A DNA stretch of 64,000 nucleotides from Stenotrophomonas rhizophila (GCF_003651185.1 NZ_RCDC01000004.1:723868-787867); one strand, 5' to 3'; numbered from the stretch's first letter, positions 1 through 7,879 are shown. A program made the numbers and translations. The notes: a model not told the origin generated them from the sequence alone.

Positions 1-1145
1 TGCTGCACGCACAGCTGCTTGATCGCGTGCAGCGACTGGTCCCACTGGCGGCGGGGCTCGTGCGGGTAGATGGTGTCGGTGGCGACCAGCTTGCCGGTGG
101 CATCGACCACCGCGATCTTGCAGCCGGTGCGGATCCCCGGGTCCAGGCCGAGCACAGCCTTGGGGCCGGCCGGGGCGGACAGCAGCAGGTCCTTGAGGTT
201 GTCGCCGAAGACCGAGATGGCTTCGGCCTCGGCCTTCTCACGCGCCTGGTTGAACAGATCCAGCAACAGGTGCATGTGCAGCTTGGCGCGCCAGGTCAGT
301 CGGCAGGCGTCCAGCAGCCAGCGGTCGCCCGGACGGCCGGCATCGCGGATGCCTGCGTTGTGCGCGACACGGCCTTCGGCGTACAGATTGCCGGCCTCCG
401 CATCGCTGCCCGGATCCAGTTCCAGGAACAGGATTTCCTCGCGGCGCGCGCGGAACAGTGCCAGCAAGCGGTGGGACGGAATCTTCGCCAGCGACTCGGC
501 GTGTTCAAAGTAATCGCGGTACTTGGCGCCCTGCTCTTCCTTGCCCTCGGCGACACGTGCGCGGATCACGCCGTTCTCGCCCAGCCAGGTGCGCAGCTCG
601 CCGACCAGCGCGGCATCTTCGCCCCAACGCTCCATCAGGATCGCGCGCGCACCTTCCAGGGCCGCCTTGACGTCGGCCACGCCCTTGTCGCTATCGACGA
701 AGGTCGCGCCAAACACCTGCGGGTCCAGGCCCGGATCGGCCAGCAGGCCATCGGCGAGCGGCTCCAGGCCGGCTTCGCGCGCGATCTGGGCACGGGTGCG
801 GCGCTTGGGCTTGTACGGCAGGTACAGATCTTCCAGGCGCGACTTGGTGTCCGCGCCGAGGATCTCGTTACGCAGTTCGTCGCTGAGCTTGCCCTGTTCG
901 TCGATGCTGGACAGCACCGCGGCGCGGCGGTCTTCCAGCTCACGTAGGTAGGTCAGGCGCGTTTCGAGGTTGCGCAGCTGGGTATCGTCCAGGCCGCCGG
1001 TGACTTCCTTGCGGTAGCGGGCGATGAACGGAACGCTGGCGCCTTCGTCCAACAGGGCGATGGCGGCGAGGGCCTGGGCGGTCTGGGCACCGATCTCATC
1101 GGCGATGGTCTGGGCGATCTGCTGCGCGAGCTTGATGTCAGGCAT
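1..1145 (-). CDS. tex: Transcription accessory protein Tex, N-terminal part (runs off the window)
   Basis: Read on the minus strand from an ATG at 1145, the frame stays open to base 1 and gives about 381 residues. It begins MPDIKLAQQIAQTIADEIG and contains VPFIARYRKEVTGGLDD and DLYLPYKPKRRTRAQIA, both typical of the Tex N-terminal helical region. The last residues, AVLGLDPGIRTGCKIAVVD, are the start of the YqgF-like RNase fold. The HhH and S1 RNA-binding domains should lie beyond the window edge. Tex is a cytoplasmic nucleic-acid-binding protein linked to transcription and stress tolerance; its exact role is not settled. No break is seen in the visible part. Confidence 0.93.
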   Translation of the reverse strand, partial: MPDIKLAQQIAQTIADEIGAQTAQALAAIALLDEGASVPFIARYRKEVTGGLDDTQLRNLETRLTYLRELEDRRAAVLSSIDEQGKLSDELRNEILGADTKSRLEDLYLPYKPKRRTRAQIAREAGLEPLADGLLADPGLDPQVFGATFVDSDKGVADVKAALEGARAILMERWGEDAALVGELRTWLGENGVIRARVAEGKEEQGAKYRDYFEHAESLAKIPSHRLLALFRARREEILFLELDPGSDAEAGNLYAEGRVAHNAGIRDAGRPGDRWLLDACRLTWRAKLHMHLLLDLFNQAREKAEAEAISVFGDNLKDLLLSAPAGPKAVLGLDPGIRTGCKIAVVDATGKLVATDTIYPHEPRRQWDQSLHAIKQLCVQ

Positions 1146-1277
1146 TGCTTCCGGCCGGAGCCGCTTTTGCGGAAAGAACCCATTCTGGCGATGCGCGGCG
1201 GCGGGGGAAAGCCGTTGACAGGTCGGGCCGAACCTGTCGCCCCGTGGCGATGACCACACGAGGGGTCCTGCGTTCAC

Positions 1278-1309
1278 GCCGGCATCCTGCGTGGGGCTGG
1301 GATGCCGGC
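1278..1309. repeat. Inverted repeat upstream of tex
   Basis: A perfect 10-bp inverted repeat, GCCGGCATCC (1278-1287) and GGATGCCGGC (1300-1309), lies between tex and the small gene at 1353. It has no T-run on either strand, so it does not look like a complete intrinsic terminator. It may be a REP-like element or an mRNA-stabilising hairpin. Confidence 0.45.
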
Positions 1310-1352
1310 GCGGGCGCCCGTGACAACCGGGCACCTCTGCGGTGTGACTGGC

Positions 1353-1568
1353 TTACCGGTAATGCACGGCCGCGCGTTGGTGGACGATCTCGTCCTGCAT
1401 CGACTCCAACGCCATCACCCGCACCTTGCCCACACCCTGCAGTTCCATGAACCGCTCGGTGTAGATCTCCGGACCCAGTTCGGTATCGGCCTGGGACTTG
1501 CTGAAACCATGGGGCACCAGGCCCTTGTCGCCATCCTTGCTACCACCGACATAAAGAACGATTGCCAT
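1353..1568 (-). CDS. Small conserved-looking protein of unknown function (71 aa)
   Basis: The frame is open further upstream, but the start at 1568 is chosen because a good ribosome site (GGAGGAA) sits 8-9 bases before that ATG, whereas upstream starts have none. The protein begins MAIVLYVGGSKDGDKGLVPHG and is soluble, with mixed charge and no cysteine, signal peptide or membrane segment. I do not recognise a family. It stands alone between tex and the polyester operon, both on the same strand, with more than 150 bases on each side, so it is probably its own transcription unit. Confidence 0.6.
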   Translation of the reverse strand: MAIVLYVGGSKDGDKGLVPHGFSKSQADTELGPEIYTERFMELQGVGKVRVMALESMQDEIVHQRAAVHYR

Positions 1569-1727
1569 GTGATGTATTCCTCCAGAAAAACGGTTGCTCA
1601 TACAGCGCTGCAAGCTTACCCCGGTAAACCTGACTGGTTCGTCATGCAGGCTAATAACGTTTTTTTGCATGCAGATGACGTCGCGTTGTCGACGTTTTTC
1701 TTACATGGATTTAACGCTGAGATAACG

Positions 1728-2186
1728 TCACTGCGGATCACGAATGGATGGCCACCAGCCCCGCCCCTGCAGCGCATAGACATCGGCCGCGCGCTCGAAC
1801 GGATTGCGCGCGCTCACCCCACCGCACAGCAGGTAGACGGGCAGATAGAGCGGCCCCAACACCAGATACTGGTAGACGTGCGCCCGCTCATGGTCGTGCA
1901 GGCCGATCACCGGTTCGGTGGCGTGGCCGGCCTGATGCGCATACGTCCGGCACGGCACATCCAGCACCGGCCCGGTGTGCAGGATGACGTTGCCCAGTGT
2001 GATCGCTCCGCCCGGGCCCCACGGAAATTCGCGGAACACGATCGCGCAGTCGCGCCCGTTCCATGACGGGCGCGCACCGGCCAGCATCCCGGCGGTGCCG
2101 GCGGCCAGGCCGATCAGGGTGTTGGGTGAGGTCCACAGCGCCCCGAGCACCTGCAGCGCGCGCAGCAGCACCGGTGACAGGCTCAA
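1728..2186 (-). CDS. Small membrane-associated protein with HExxH and ExxAD motifs
   Basis: The 152-residue protein starts at a TTG that overlaps the stop codon of the PspC gene (TTGA), which implies translational coupling. Residues 8-35 are hydrophobic. The middle contains HERAH at residues 99-103 and, 27 residues later, ERAAD at 131-135, so the spacing resembles the HExxH...ExxxD arrangement of gluzincin metallopeptidases. A hydrophobic stretch (residues 106-122) lies between them. No known peptidase family is recognised and the protein is short, so protease activity is only a hypothesis. It is the last gene of the phaE-phaC operon. Confidence 0.7.
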   Translation of the reverse strand: MSLSPVLLRALQVLGALWTSPNTLIGLAAGTAGMLAGARPSWNGRDCAIVFREFPWGPGGAITLGNVILHTGPVLDVPCRTYAHQAGHATEPVIGLHDHERAHVYQYLVLGPLYLPVYLLCGGVSARNPFERAADVYALQGRGWWPSIRDPQ

Positions 2187-2386
2187 TCGGCCTCGTTGGG
2201 GATCAACAGCCACAGGATCAGATAGATCAGAATGCCCGGGAAGGCCGCCGAGCCGATCGAGATCAGCACGAACAGCACCCGTACCAGGGTGACGTTCCAG
2301 CCGTAGCGATGCGCGATACCGCCCATCACCCCGGCGATCATGCGGTCGTTGAGCGAACGGGACAGCGGGCGCGGCGGTGTATTCAT
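2183..2386 (-). CDS. PspC-domain membrane protein (67 aa)
   Basis: After an arginine-rich N-terminus the protein contains MIAGVMGGIAHRYGWN, the hallmark of the PspC domain, followed by one hydrophobic membrane segment (about residues 32-63). The start at 2386 is chosen because the domain begins just after it; the upstream open frame is antisense-like noise. PspC proteins sense envelope stress at the inner membrane in enterobacteria. This is a stand-alone PspC domain without pspA or pspB nearby, so the same role cannot be assumed. It overlaps the next gene by four bases. Confidence 0.85.
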   Translation of the reverse strand: MNTPPRPLSRSLNDRMIAGVMGGIAHRYGWNVTLVRVLFVLISIGSAAFPGILIYLILWLLIPNEAD

Positions 2387-2433
2387 GCACGGGGTCTCGG
2401 TCCGGAATGCGCCGACTCTAGCGCGAACCGTGT

Positions 2434-2805
2434 CTACGGGGTGCGTTGGCGCAGGGCCTTCAGGCGCGCGCCGAACCACACCGCTGCGGTCTGCTCGGGC
2501 TGGCCCGGGCAGGCGATCCGGTAGGGCTTGCCGCTCATGCTGCTCTGGCTGGCGGCACGTTCGATGAACTGCTCGGCCGTGTCGACCTTGTCCTTCTTGA
2601 GCAGGTAGTCGTACTTGCGCTGCAGATGGGCCCGCGCCTCGGGCGCATCGTGCCAGCTGCCATTGCGCTGGAAGCGGCAACTGGAGCCATCCAGCGCGCC
2701 GATCAGGCCGGCGATCTCGCGGCGCGCGGTGTCGGTCGGGGCGGCCAGCGCCACGCTGGGGGCGATGAGGGCCAGTGCGAGCAGGGCTCGGGTGCGATGG
2801 GTCAT
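2434..2805 (-). CDS. Periplasmic DUF5329 family protein
   Basis: The 123-residue protein has a clear signal peptide (residues 1-23, ending ALAAP). The mature part matches the DUF5329 (YfeK-like) pattern: an EIAGLIGAL helix, an SSCRFQRNGSW segment, then RAHLQRKYDYLLKKDKV and SGKPYRIACPG. The two cysteines of the mature protein could form a disulfide. Its ATG overlaps the phaC stop codon (ATGA), so the two are translationally coupled. The function of the family is unknown; its place after the PHA synthase genes is not explained by the known biology. Confidence 0.85.
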   Translation of the reverse strand: MTHRTRALLALALIAPSVALAAPTDTARREIAGLIGALDGSSCRFQRNGSWHDAPEARAHLQRKYDYLLKKDKVDTAEQFIERAASQSSMSGKPYRIACPGQPEQTAAVWFGARLKALRQRTP

Positions 2806-3872
2806 GCGGAACGTTCCTTCAACCAATCGTTGATTGTACCGGGGACCTCGCGCTGGGCCCGCCCGGAGACATAGATACCGATGTGGCCACCGCGGAAACT
2901 GCTCTCGGTGTAATCCGTGCTGCCGATCCGGCTGCGCAACGCACGTGACGCATCCGGCGGGACCAGATGGTCCTGCTCGGCATAGATGTTCAACACCGGC
3001 AACGTGACCTGCTGGAGGTCGACGGTGTCCTCGCCGATGCGCACGCCGTCGTGCATCAGGCCATTGCCCTGGTAGAACTGCTTGATGAAGTCACGGAACG
3101 CTTCGCCGGCGAGATCGGGCGAGTCGAAGATCCACTTCTCCATGCGCAGGAAATCCTCCAGCGCATCCTTGTCGTCCAGGATGTCCAGCAAACCCACGTA
3201 TTTCTGCACGTTGAGGCGGAACGGCTTGAGCATCAGGTAGCTGGCATTCATCAGGTCGGCCGGGATGTTGCCCAGCGTGTCCACCAGCAGGTCCACGTCC
3301 ACCTGGCGCGCCCAGTGCGAGAGCATGTTGTCCGGCGTATGGAAATCGACCGGGGTGACCATCGTGATCAGGTTGGCCAGCTTGGCCTGGCGCAGCGCCG
3401 CATAGCACAGCGCGAACACGCCGCCCTGGCAGATGCCGAGCATGTTGATCGGCTCGCCGCCGTTGTGCGCCTGCAGGTGATCCACCGCGCCATCCACGAA
3501 GCGCAGCAGGTAATCCTCCAGCGTCTGATAGCGCTCGGAGCGGTCCGGGTAGCCCCAGTCCAGCACGTAGACATCGTGACCCAGTGCCAGCAGTTTCTGC
3601 ACCAGCGAGCGGTCGGTCTGCAGGTCGACCATGTACGGCCGGTTGACCAGCGCATAGACGATCAGCAGTGGTGTGGCATGCAGCGGCGGCTCGCTGCCGA
3701 CGAAGCGGTACAGCGTGACCTTGCCGTCGCGCCAGACCTCCTCGCGGGTGGTCGCGCCGTAATCGACATCGTCCACCGAGGGCAGCAGCTTCAGCCCGTC
3801 CATCAGCTTGCGCTGCATGGCCAGGGTTTCCTGCAGAAGGTCTTCGGCGTTGAAGCCCAGGGGGCCCTTCAT
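2802..3872 (-). CDS. phaC: Class III poly(R)-hydroxyalkanoate synthase, catalytic subunit PhaC
   Basis: The 356-residue length fits class III synthases. The lipase-like box GICQGG places the nucleophile at Cys148; Asp301 in YAEQDHLVP and His330 in GGHIGIYVSG complete the catalytic triad, almost exactly where Allochromatium PhaC has them. The enzyme polymerises (R)-3-hydroxyacyl-CoA into storage polyester at the granule surface, together with PhaE. The start at 3872 overlaps the phaE stop (ATGA), and the stop overlaps the next gene in the same way. No phaA, phaB or depolymerase gene is in the window, so monomer supply is encoded elsewhere. Confidence 0.96.
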   Translation of the reverse strand: MKGPLGFNAEDLLQETLAMQRKLMDGLKLLPSVDDVDYGATTREEVWRDGKVTLYRFVGSEPPLHATPLLIVYALVNRPYMVDLQTDRSLVQKLLALGHDVYVLDWGYPDRSERYQTLEDYLLRFVDGAVDHLQAHNGGEPINMLGICQGGVFALCYAALRQAKLANLITMVTPVDFHTPDNMLSHWARQVDVDLLVDTLGNIPADLMNASYLMLKPFRLNVQKYVGLLDILDDKDALEDFLRMEKWIFDSPDLAGEAFRDFIKQFYQGNGLMHDGVRIGEDTVDLQQVTLPVLNIYAEQDHLVPPDASRALRSRIGSTDYTESSFRGGHIGIYVSGRAQREVPGTINDWLKERSA

Positions 3873-4951
3873 ACGCTGCGCTTCCTTGGCTTGGTCGGCT
3901 TGGTCGGCGTGGTGGCGGGCTTGGTGACCTTGGTGACCTTGGAGGCCTTGGAGGGCTTGGCGGTGGCCTTGGCCGGCCTGGAAGCGCGGGTTGTGCGCTG
4001 GCTCGCGGCGGCGGGTTTCACTGCGGGCTTGCGCACCTTGGCCGCACTGGCAGGTGCCGCACCCGCGCCGGCGGCCATGCGCCGCACCAGCCGCTCCAGC
4101 TCGGCGATCCGCCGATGCGCCGCGTCCATTTCGGTGCGTGTCGGCAGCCCGAAGCTCTCGGTCAACCGTTCGATTTCCTGCTGGGTGGCCGCGCGCAGCC
4201 GCATCTGGGCGTTGCCCAGCGCGGCGTAGACCGCCTGGAACGGCTCGGACAGCGCGACCTTCGCGTACGCCTCTTCGGCCGCGTCGATCCACAGATCGAA
4301 CATCGCCCGCGCACTGGTCAGCTGGTTGCCGGGCTGTTCGTGCTCGGCCAGGCGCTGCTCAAACAGGGTGAACGCATCGTCCAGCGCCTGCTTGATCTGT
4401 TCCACGTAATCGCGCGAGCGTGCCTGGAAGTCCTGCTGGGCGCGCAGCAACGCCTGCCAGCGCGCCTGGTGCTCGCGGCCGGGGCCGAACGCCGGGCTCT
4501 GCAGCCACGGGCCAAGCTGGCGCTGCAGGGTTTCCAGCAGCTGCAGCAGGTCCGGCCCCTCGGCATGGGTGTGCCCACGCGCGCCTTGCAGCATCCACTG
4601 CAGCAACCCGTCGCCCTGGCCCAGCACTGCCGTACGCCACGCCTGCGCGACTTCCGCACTGGTGGTGTCGCGGCCGGCAAACTGCGCGGCCACCTGCTGC
4701 ATGGTGCCGTACCAGCCACCGGCCTGCTCACGGAAACGGTGCACGGCTTCATCGGCCGGGCCGCTGGCGGCGTTGGGCATCATCTGCGCCCACCAGTCGA
4801 TCGCCTGCTGCCAGTTGCCCTGCCCCTCGGGGCCGGCGGTATGGCCGGGCGGTGCCGCAGCATGCCGCAGGGCATCGCCCCAGGCACTGAAATACTGCCG
4901 CGCCAGGGCCTCTACATCGCCTGCGCCGCTGCCGCTGCCCGCCGTGGTCAT
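3869..4951 (-). CDS. phaE: Class III PHA synthase subunit PhaE with a histone-like basic tail
   Basis: The 360-residue protein begins MTTAGSGSGAGDVEALARQY, preceded by a GGGAGGA ribosome site, and ends immediately before phaC. Residues 1-290 are helical and fit the PhaE family (QAIDWWAQMM near the N-terminus, long amphipathic helices after it). PhaE binds and activates PhaC. The last 68 residues or so (293-360) form a low-complexity tail of Ala, Lys, Pro and Thr with units such as KPSKASKVTKVTKP, resembling the C-terminus of PhaF phasins and histone H1-like proteins. The DNA encoding it (about 3885-3990) is correspondingly repetitive. Confidence 0.93.
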   Translation of the reverse strand: MTTAGSGSGAGDVEALARQYFSAWGDALRHAAAPPGHTAGPEGQGNWQQAIDWWAQMMPNAASGPADEAVHRFREQAGGWYGTMQQVAAQFAGRDTTSAEVAQAWRTAVLGQGDGLLQWMLQGARGHTHAEGPDLLQLLETLQRQLGPWLQSPAFGPGREHQARWQALLRAQQDFQARSRDYVEQIKQALDDAFTLFEQRLAEHEQPGNQLTSARAMFDLWIDAAEEAYAKVALSEPFQAVYAALGNAQMRLRAATQQEIERLTESFGLPTRTEMDAAHRRIAELERLVRRMAAGAGAAPASAAKVRKPAVKPAAASQRTTRASRPAKATAKPSKASKVTKVTKPATTPTKPTKPRKRSV

Positions 4952-5003
4952 GACCGTCCTCCCGTCTCGGGAAACGATGATAGCAATGCCGCGCTGCCCT
5001 GCC

Positions 5004-5618
5004 TCACGGCTTGGGGATGCGCAGGGTCTTGCTGATCATCAGCGAGCCGGACAGCGCGAACAGCAGCACCAGCGGGTGCAGCTGCCACGGGCCCAGCTGC
5101 CACTGGCCCAGCCACAGATCCGCGCCGGTGGCCCCGACGCTCGCCGCCACGGCCAGCACCACCACCAGCGCCAGGCTGGTCGGGATCGGGGTGCCCTCGA
5201 AGTACGGCACCTTGTCGCCCTCGCCGGCCAGTGCTTCGGCGGTCACGTTGTAGCGGGCCAGGCGGCTGACGCCGCAGCAGACGAAGTAGCTCAGCACGAG
5301 CCAGTCCCAGCCGCCCTGCATGCCGCAGGCGTAGGCCAGCGCGGCCGGGGCGACACCGAAGGAAATGATGTCCGACAGCGAATCCAGCTCACGGCCCAGC
5401 GTGGAGCTGGACTTGCGCCAGCGCGCGATGCGCCCGTCCAGCGCATCGAAAATGAAGGCCAAGGGGATCAGGGCCATGCCGAACAGCAGATAGCTGCGCT
5501 CGCCATCCTGCAGATACCGCATGGCGGCAAAGACCGCCCCGGTGCCACAGAACGCGTTGGCCAAGGTGAACCAGTCAGCCAGGTGGAACTCGCGCAACAT
5601 CGAGAAGTGACGTTTCAT
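5004..5618 (-). CDS. pssA: CDP-alcohol phosphatidyltransferase, probable phosphatidylserine synthase
   Basis: The 204-residue membrane protein has about six hydrophobic segments and the family signature DG-x2-AR-x8-G-x3-D-x3-D, seen here in DALDGRIARW and GRELDSLSD. Such enzymes transfer CDP-diacylglycerol to an alcohol; the overall length and the early FTLANAFCG segment favour serine as acceptor, giving phosphatidylserine, the precursor of phosphatidylethanolamine. The start is placed at the first ATG; an ATG six codons downstream (MLREF) is possible, and neither has a strong ribosome site. It lies upstream of phaE on the same strand but is separated by 52 bases. Confidence 0.88.
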   Translation of the reverse strand: MKRHFSMLREFHLADWFTLANAFCGTGAVFAAMRYLQDGERSYLLFGMALIPLAFIFDALDGRIARWRKSSSTLGRELDSLSDIISFGVAPAALAYACGMQGGWDWLVLSYFVCCGVSRLARYNVTAEALAGEGDKVPYFEGTPIPTSLALVVVLAVAASVGATGADLWLGQWQLGPWQLHPLVLLFALSGSLMISKTLRIPKP

Positions 5619-5788
5619 GAAGGATCAGGTGGCGGCAATCGCAAGAGAGTACCGCGAGCGGCCCGCGCCGGGACAGCGTTCCCTACGCCACCGTACTCCC
5701 GCTTGCCGCGCCGTTCACGCCAGCACGATCTGCGGTGAATTTTTGGCCACCCATCTTGACAGCGAGTACCGGCGGGGGCCGGCGCGGC

Positions 5789-5834
5789 TTATCCACAAAC
5801 TTGCCCACGAGTCATCCACACCCCCTGTGGACAA
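5789..5834. promoter_or_regulatory. Cluster of three DnaA-box-like sequences
   Basis: In the 382-base divergent gap between pssA and the methyltransferase gene are a perfect DnaA box TTATCCACA (5789-5797), a one-mismatch copy TCATCCACA (5812-5820), and a box on the other strand, TGTGGACAA (5826-5834, complement TTGTCCACA). The last two also form a CCACA/TGTGG hairpin around a C-run. No dnaA, dnaN, gidA or AT-rich unwinding region is close, so this is not the chromosomal origin as usually found in this family. It could titrate DnaA or regulate a neighbour. The rest of the gap shows no recognised feature. Confidence 0.55.
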
Positions 5835-6000
5835 CTCGATCTCAATAGACGCGACGCTGGTGATTTCTTGATCACCGATCCTCATTGCTGCGGCGCGATC
5901 CCCCTTCACGCGCGCGCCCATCGGTGCCATCCGTGGGCTAAGCTGGTGGATGGACTCCGCCGCCGCCAGGTCCTGCCGCCCACCGACAGGAGTCTTGCGC

Positions 6001-6645
6001 GTGCTTTCCCCCGACCATCTGGCCGCCCAGCTGCGCCACCCGCACGGTGAGCACGCGCTCGTCGTGGCCGAATCGATGAACCGCAGCAACGGCGACCTCA
6101 ACCGGGCCGCCATCGCCCTGCTGTCAGTGACCCCCGGCGAACAGGTCCTGGAGATCGGCCCGGGCAATGCAGCCTTCGCACCCGATCTGTTGCGTACACC
6201 GCACAGCCGCTATGTGGGCGTCGATGTTTCAGCGGCGATGGTCGAGGCGGGCACTGCGGTGCTGGCCATGCATGGGCTGCAGGATCGTGCCGAGGTCCAC
6301 CTGGGCGATGCCCACGCCCTGCCCCTGGATTCGGCCTGCATCGATGCGGCGCTGGCAGTGAACACGCTGTACTTCTGGGACGAACTGAAATTCCCGTTCG
6401 CCGAGCTGGCCCGCGTGCTGCGGCCCGGCGGCCGGCTCTGCCTGGCCTTCGGCGATGCCGCTTTCATGCGCACGCTGCCGTTCACTGCGCATGGGTTCCA
6501 CCTGCACGAGCTGGCCGAGGTCGAGCAGGCCCTGCGCAGCGCTGGGTTGACCGTACAAGGCTGGCGCGCCCATCACGAAACCGGGCGCAGCAACGATGGG
6601 CGCGAGGTGACCAAGCACTTCCATCTGCTACTGGCCCGCCGGTAG
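6001..6645 (+). CDS. Class I SAM-dependent methyltransferase
   Basis: A 214-residue protein. The GTG at 6001 is chosen as start because AGGAG ends eight bases before it; an in-frame ATG at 5950 has no such site. Motif I is VLEIGPGNAAF, followed by a VDVSAAM acidic loop, GDAHALPLD (motif II) and LARVLRPGGRLCLAFGD (motif III), the usual order of UbiE/Coq5-like small-molecule methyltransferases. The substrate cannot be told. The TAG stop lies inside a GTAG palindromic repeat shared with the convergent NUDIX gene. Confidence 0.85.
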   Translation: MLSPDHLAAQLRHPHGEHALVVAESMNRSNGDLNRAAIALLSVTPGEQVLEIGPGNAAFAPDLLRTPHSRYVGVDVSAAMVEAGTAVLAMHGLQDRAEVHLGDAHALPLDSACIDAALAVNTLYFWDELKFPFAELARVLRPGGRLCLAFGDAAFMRTLPFTAHGFHLHELAEVEQALRSAGLTVQGWRAHHETGRSNDGREVTKHFHLLLARR

Positions 6646-6668
6646 TACCGGCCGTTGGCCGGCCCTAC
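6642..6668. repeat. GTAG (SMAG-like) palindromic repeat between convergent genes
   Basis: A 27-base element begins GTAG, contains the perfect hairpin CCGGCC-GTT-GGCCGG, and ends with the reverse motif CTAC. This matches the layout of the SMAG/GTAG repeats that are abundant in Stenotrophomonas maltophilia. The TAG at 6643-6645 is the stop of the methyltransferase gene, and the CTA at 6665-6667 is the stop of the NUDIX gene on the other strand, so the element ends both reading frames. Only this copy was recognised in the window. Confidence 0.75.
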
Positions 6669-7153
6669 AGCCGGGTGTAACTCCAGGACTGCATGGCGCC
6701 ATCGCGGTACGGCATCACGCCATGGAAGGCGCGCGGCTCATCGTCGAAGACCAGCGGCAGGAAGCTGCGGTCGCCTTCCCACAGCGGCAGGCCGTCGATC
6801 TTGTCCACGTCCACCCACTCCAGCGTGCCCTCCGGGTTGGAGGTCAGCGGCGTGCCGGTGAAGTCATCGATGACGAACACGAAGCCGAACCAGTCCTCGC
6901 CGTTCCTGCCGAAGCCCGGCCAACTGATCGTGCCGCGCAGGCGCATGGTGCCGCACTCGATGCCGGCCTCTTCGCGGATCTCGCGGCGCATGCAGGCGGC
7001 GGCGTCTTCATCGCGCTCCATCTTGCCGCCCAGGCCGTTGTACTTGCCCAGGTGCAGGTCACCGGGCCGGGCGTTGCGGTGGATCATCAGCACTTGCTTG
7101 CCGTCGGCGGACAGCACGTAGCCCAGGGTGGCCACGATGGGGGTATAGGGCAT
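6665..7153 (-). CDS. NUDIX hydrolase (MutT/8-oxo-dGTPase-like)
   Basis: The 162-residue protein carries an intact Nudix box, GX5EX7REUXEEXGU, in GGKMERDEDAAACMRREI followed by REEAGI. The segment before it, LMIHRNARPGDLHLGKYNGLGG, is like MutT/YfcD-type hydrolases that cleave nucleoside diphosphates linked to another moiety. The start at 7153 (MPYTPIVATLGYV) is preferred over a GTG seven codons upstream because the fold begins there; neither has a strong ribosome site. The stop codon lies in a palindromic repeat. A DUF1249 gene lies just upstream on the same strand, as with nudF and yqiB in E. coli. Confidence 0.9.
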   Translation of the reverse strand: MPYTPIVATLGYVLSADGKQVLMIHRNARPGDLHLGKYNGLGGKMERDEDAAACMRREIREEAGIECGTMRLRGTISWPGFGRNGEDWFGFVFVIDDFTGTPLTSNPEGTLEWVDVDKIDGLPLWEGDRSFLPLVFDDEPRAFHGVMPYRDGAMQSWSYTRL

Positions 7154-7224
7154 TTCGCACAGGCTCTGGAACACAGACCCCCGATTATGCGCGATCCGCC
7201 CGGGGCCGGCTCAGCGCACCCGGC

Positions 7225-7734
7225 TCAGGGCACCACGCTGGTGCGGCGCGCGTCGGCCGGTGCCGCCACCGCGCCATCGCGGTGCAGCGTGGCCACGCCG
7301 TGGCCGCGCTCGGCCAGGTATTCCAGCCATTTGCCGAGGAAGGTGTTCATCCGCATGCGGTGGCTGATCAGTTCGGCCGGCGGCGGGTACATGCCCATCA
7401 CGTCCTGCCAGCGGCGACCGACGTAGCAATGCGTGGTCTCGGCCTGGCGGGCGTCACGGTACAGGCGCACATAGGCCGAAGGATCCGGCTGCCCAGTGAC
7501 CGGGTCGGCGAAGTCGTAGGTCAGGCGCAGCTCGACCGTATAGCGGTGGCACTCGATCACGTCCAGGCGCACATCGAGCCCATCGCCGATCGAGGAGACG
7601 TAGCTGCCGGGCATCAGCTCGGACGGTGCGAACAGGCGCACCAGGTGCTGGTAATTCTCGGCGTACAGGCCCATCAGCCAGCTCAGGCGGCTGAGCCGGG
7701 GGATGCGTTCGATACGGGGCGATGCCTGGGCCAT
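7225..7734 (-). CDS. DUF1249 family protein (YqiB-like)
   Basis: The 169-residue soluble protein shows the DUF1249 features: LMGLYAENYQHLVRLF near the N-terminus, then VIECHRYTVELRLTYDF, and ARLYRDA-like VRLYRDARQAETTHCY followed by LGKWLEYLAERGH near the C-terminus. The function is unknown. In enterobacteria the homologue yqiB sits between nudF and cpdA, and here too a NUDIX gene follows, separated by 71 bases, so the pairing appears conserved. The C-terminal 15 residues after GHGVATLHRDG are probably disordered. Confidence 0.88.
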   Translation of the reverse strand: MAQASPRIERIPRLSRLSWLMGLYAENYQHLVRLFAPSELMPGSYVSSIGDGLDVRLDVIECHRYTVELRLTYDFADPVTGQPDPSAYVRLYRDARQAETTHCYVGRRWQDVMGMYPPPAELISHRMRMNTFLGKWLEYLAERGHGVATLHRDGAVAAPADARRTSVVP

Positions 7735-7879
7735 GGGTCGATCCTACACGTTGATCTCCCAACGTGGGGGCGGCACCGGCCCGGCCAAAGGGGCGGCCCG
7801 CAGCCGGTTCACGGACGCAGGGTAGTCCCGGCCCCGGACGAAGGAAGAGCCCCCTTGTTGTTCAAGGGGACGCGCCGGA

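Noticed and set aside
3885..3990. Repetitive DNA at the end of phaE considered as a CRISPR-like or tandem repeat array
   Set aside because: The repetition is short and irregular and follows from Lys-Pro-Thr codons; no spacer structure.
5619..6000. Possible chromosomal origin because of DnaA boxes
   Set aside because: No dnaA, dnaN, rpmH or gidA gene, no AT-rich unwinding element and only three boxes; reported only as a box cluster.
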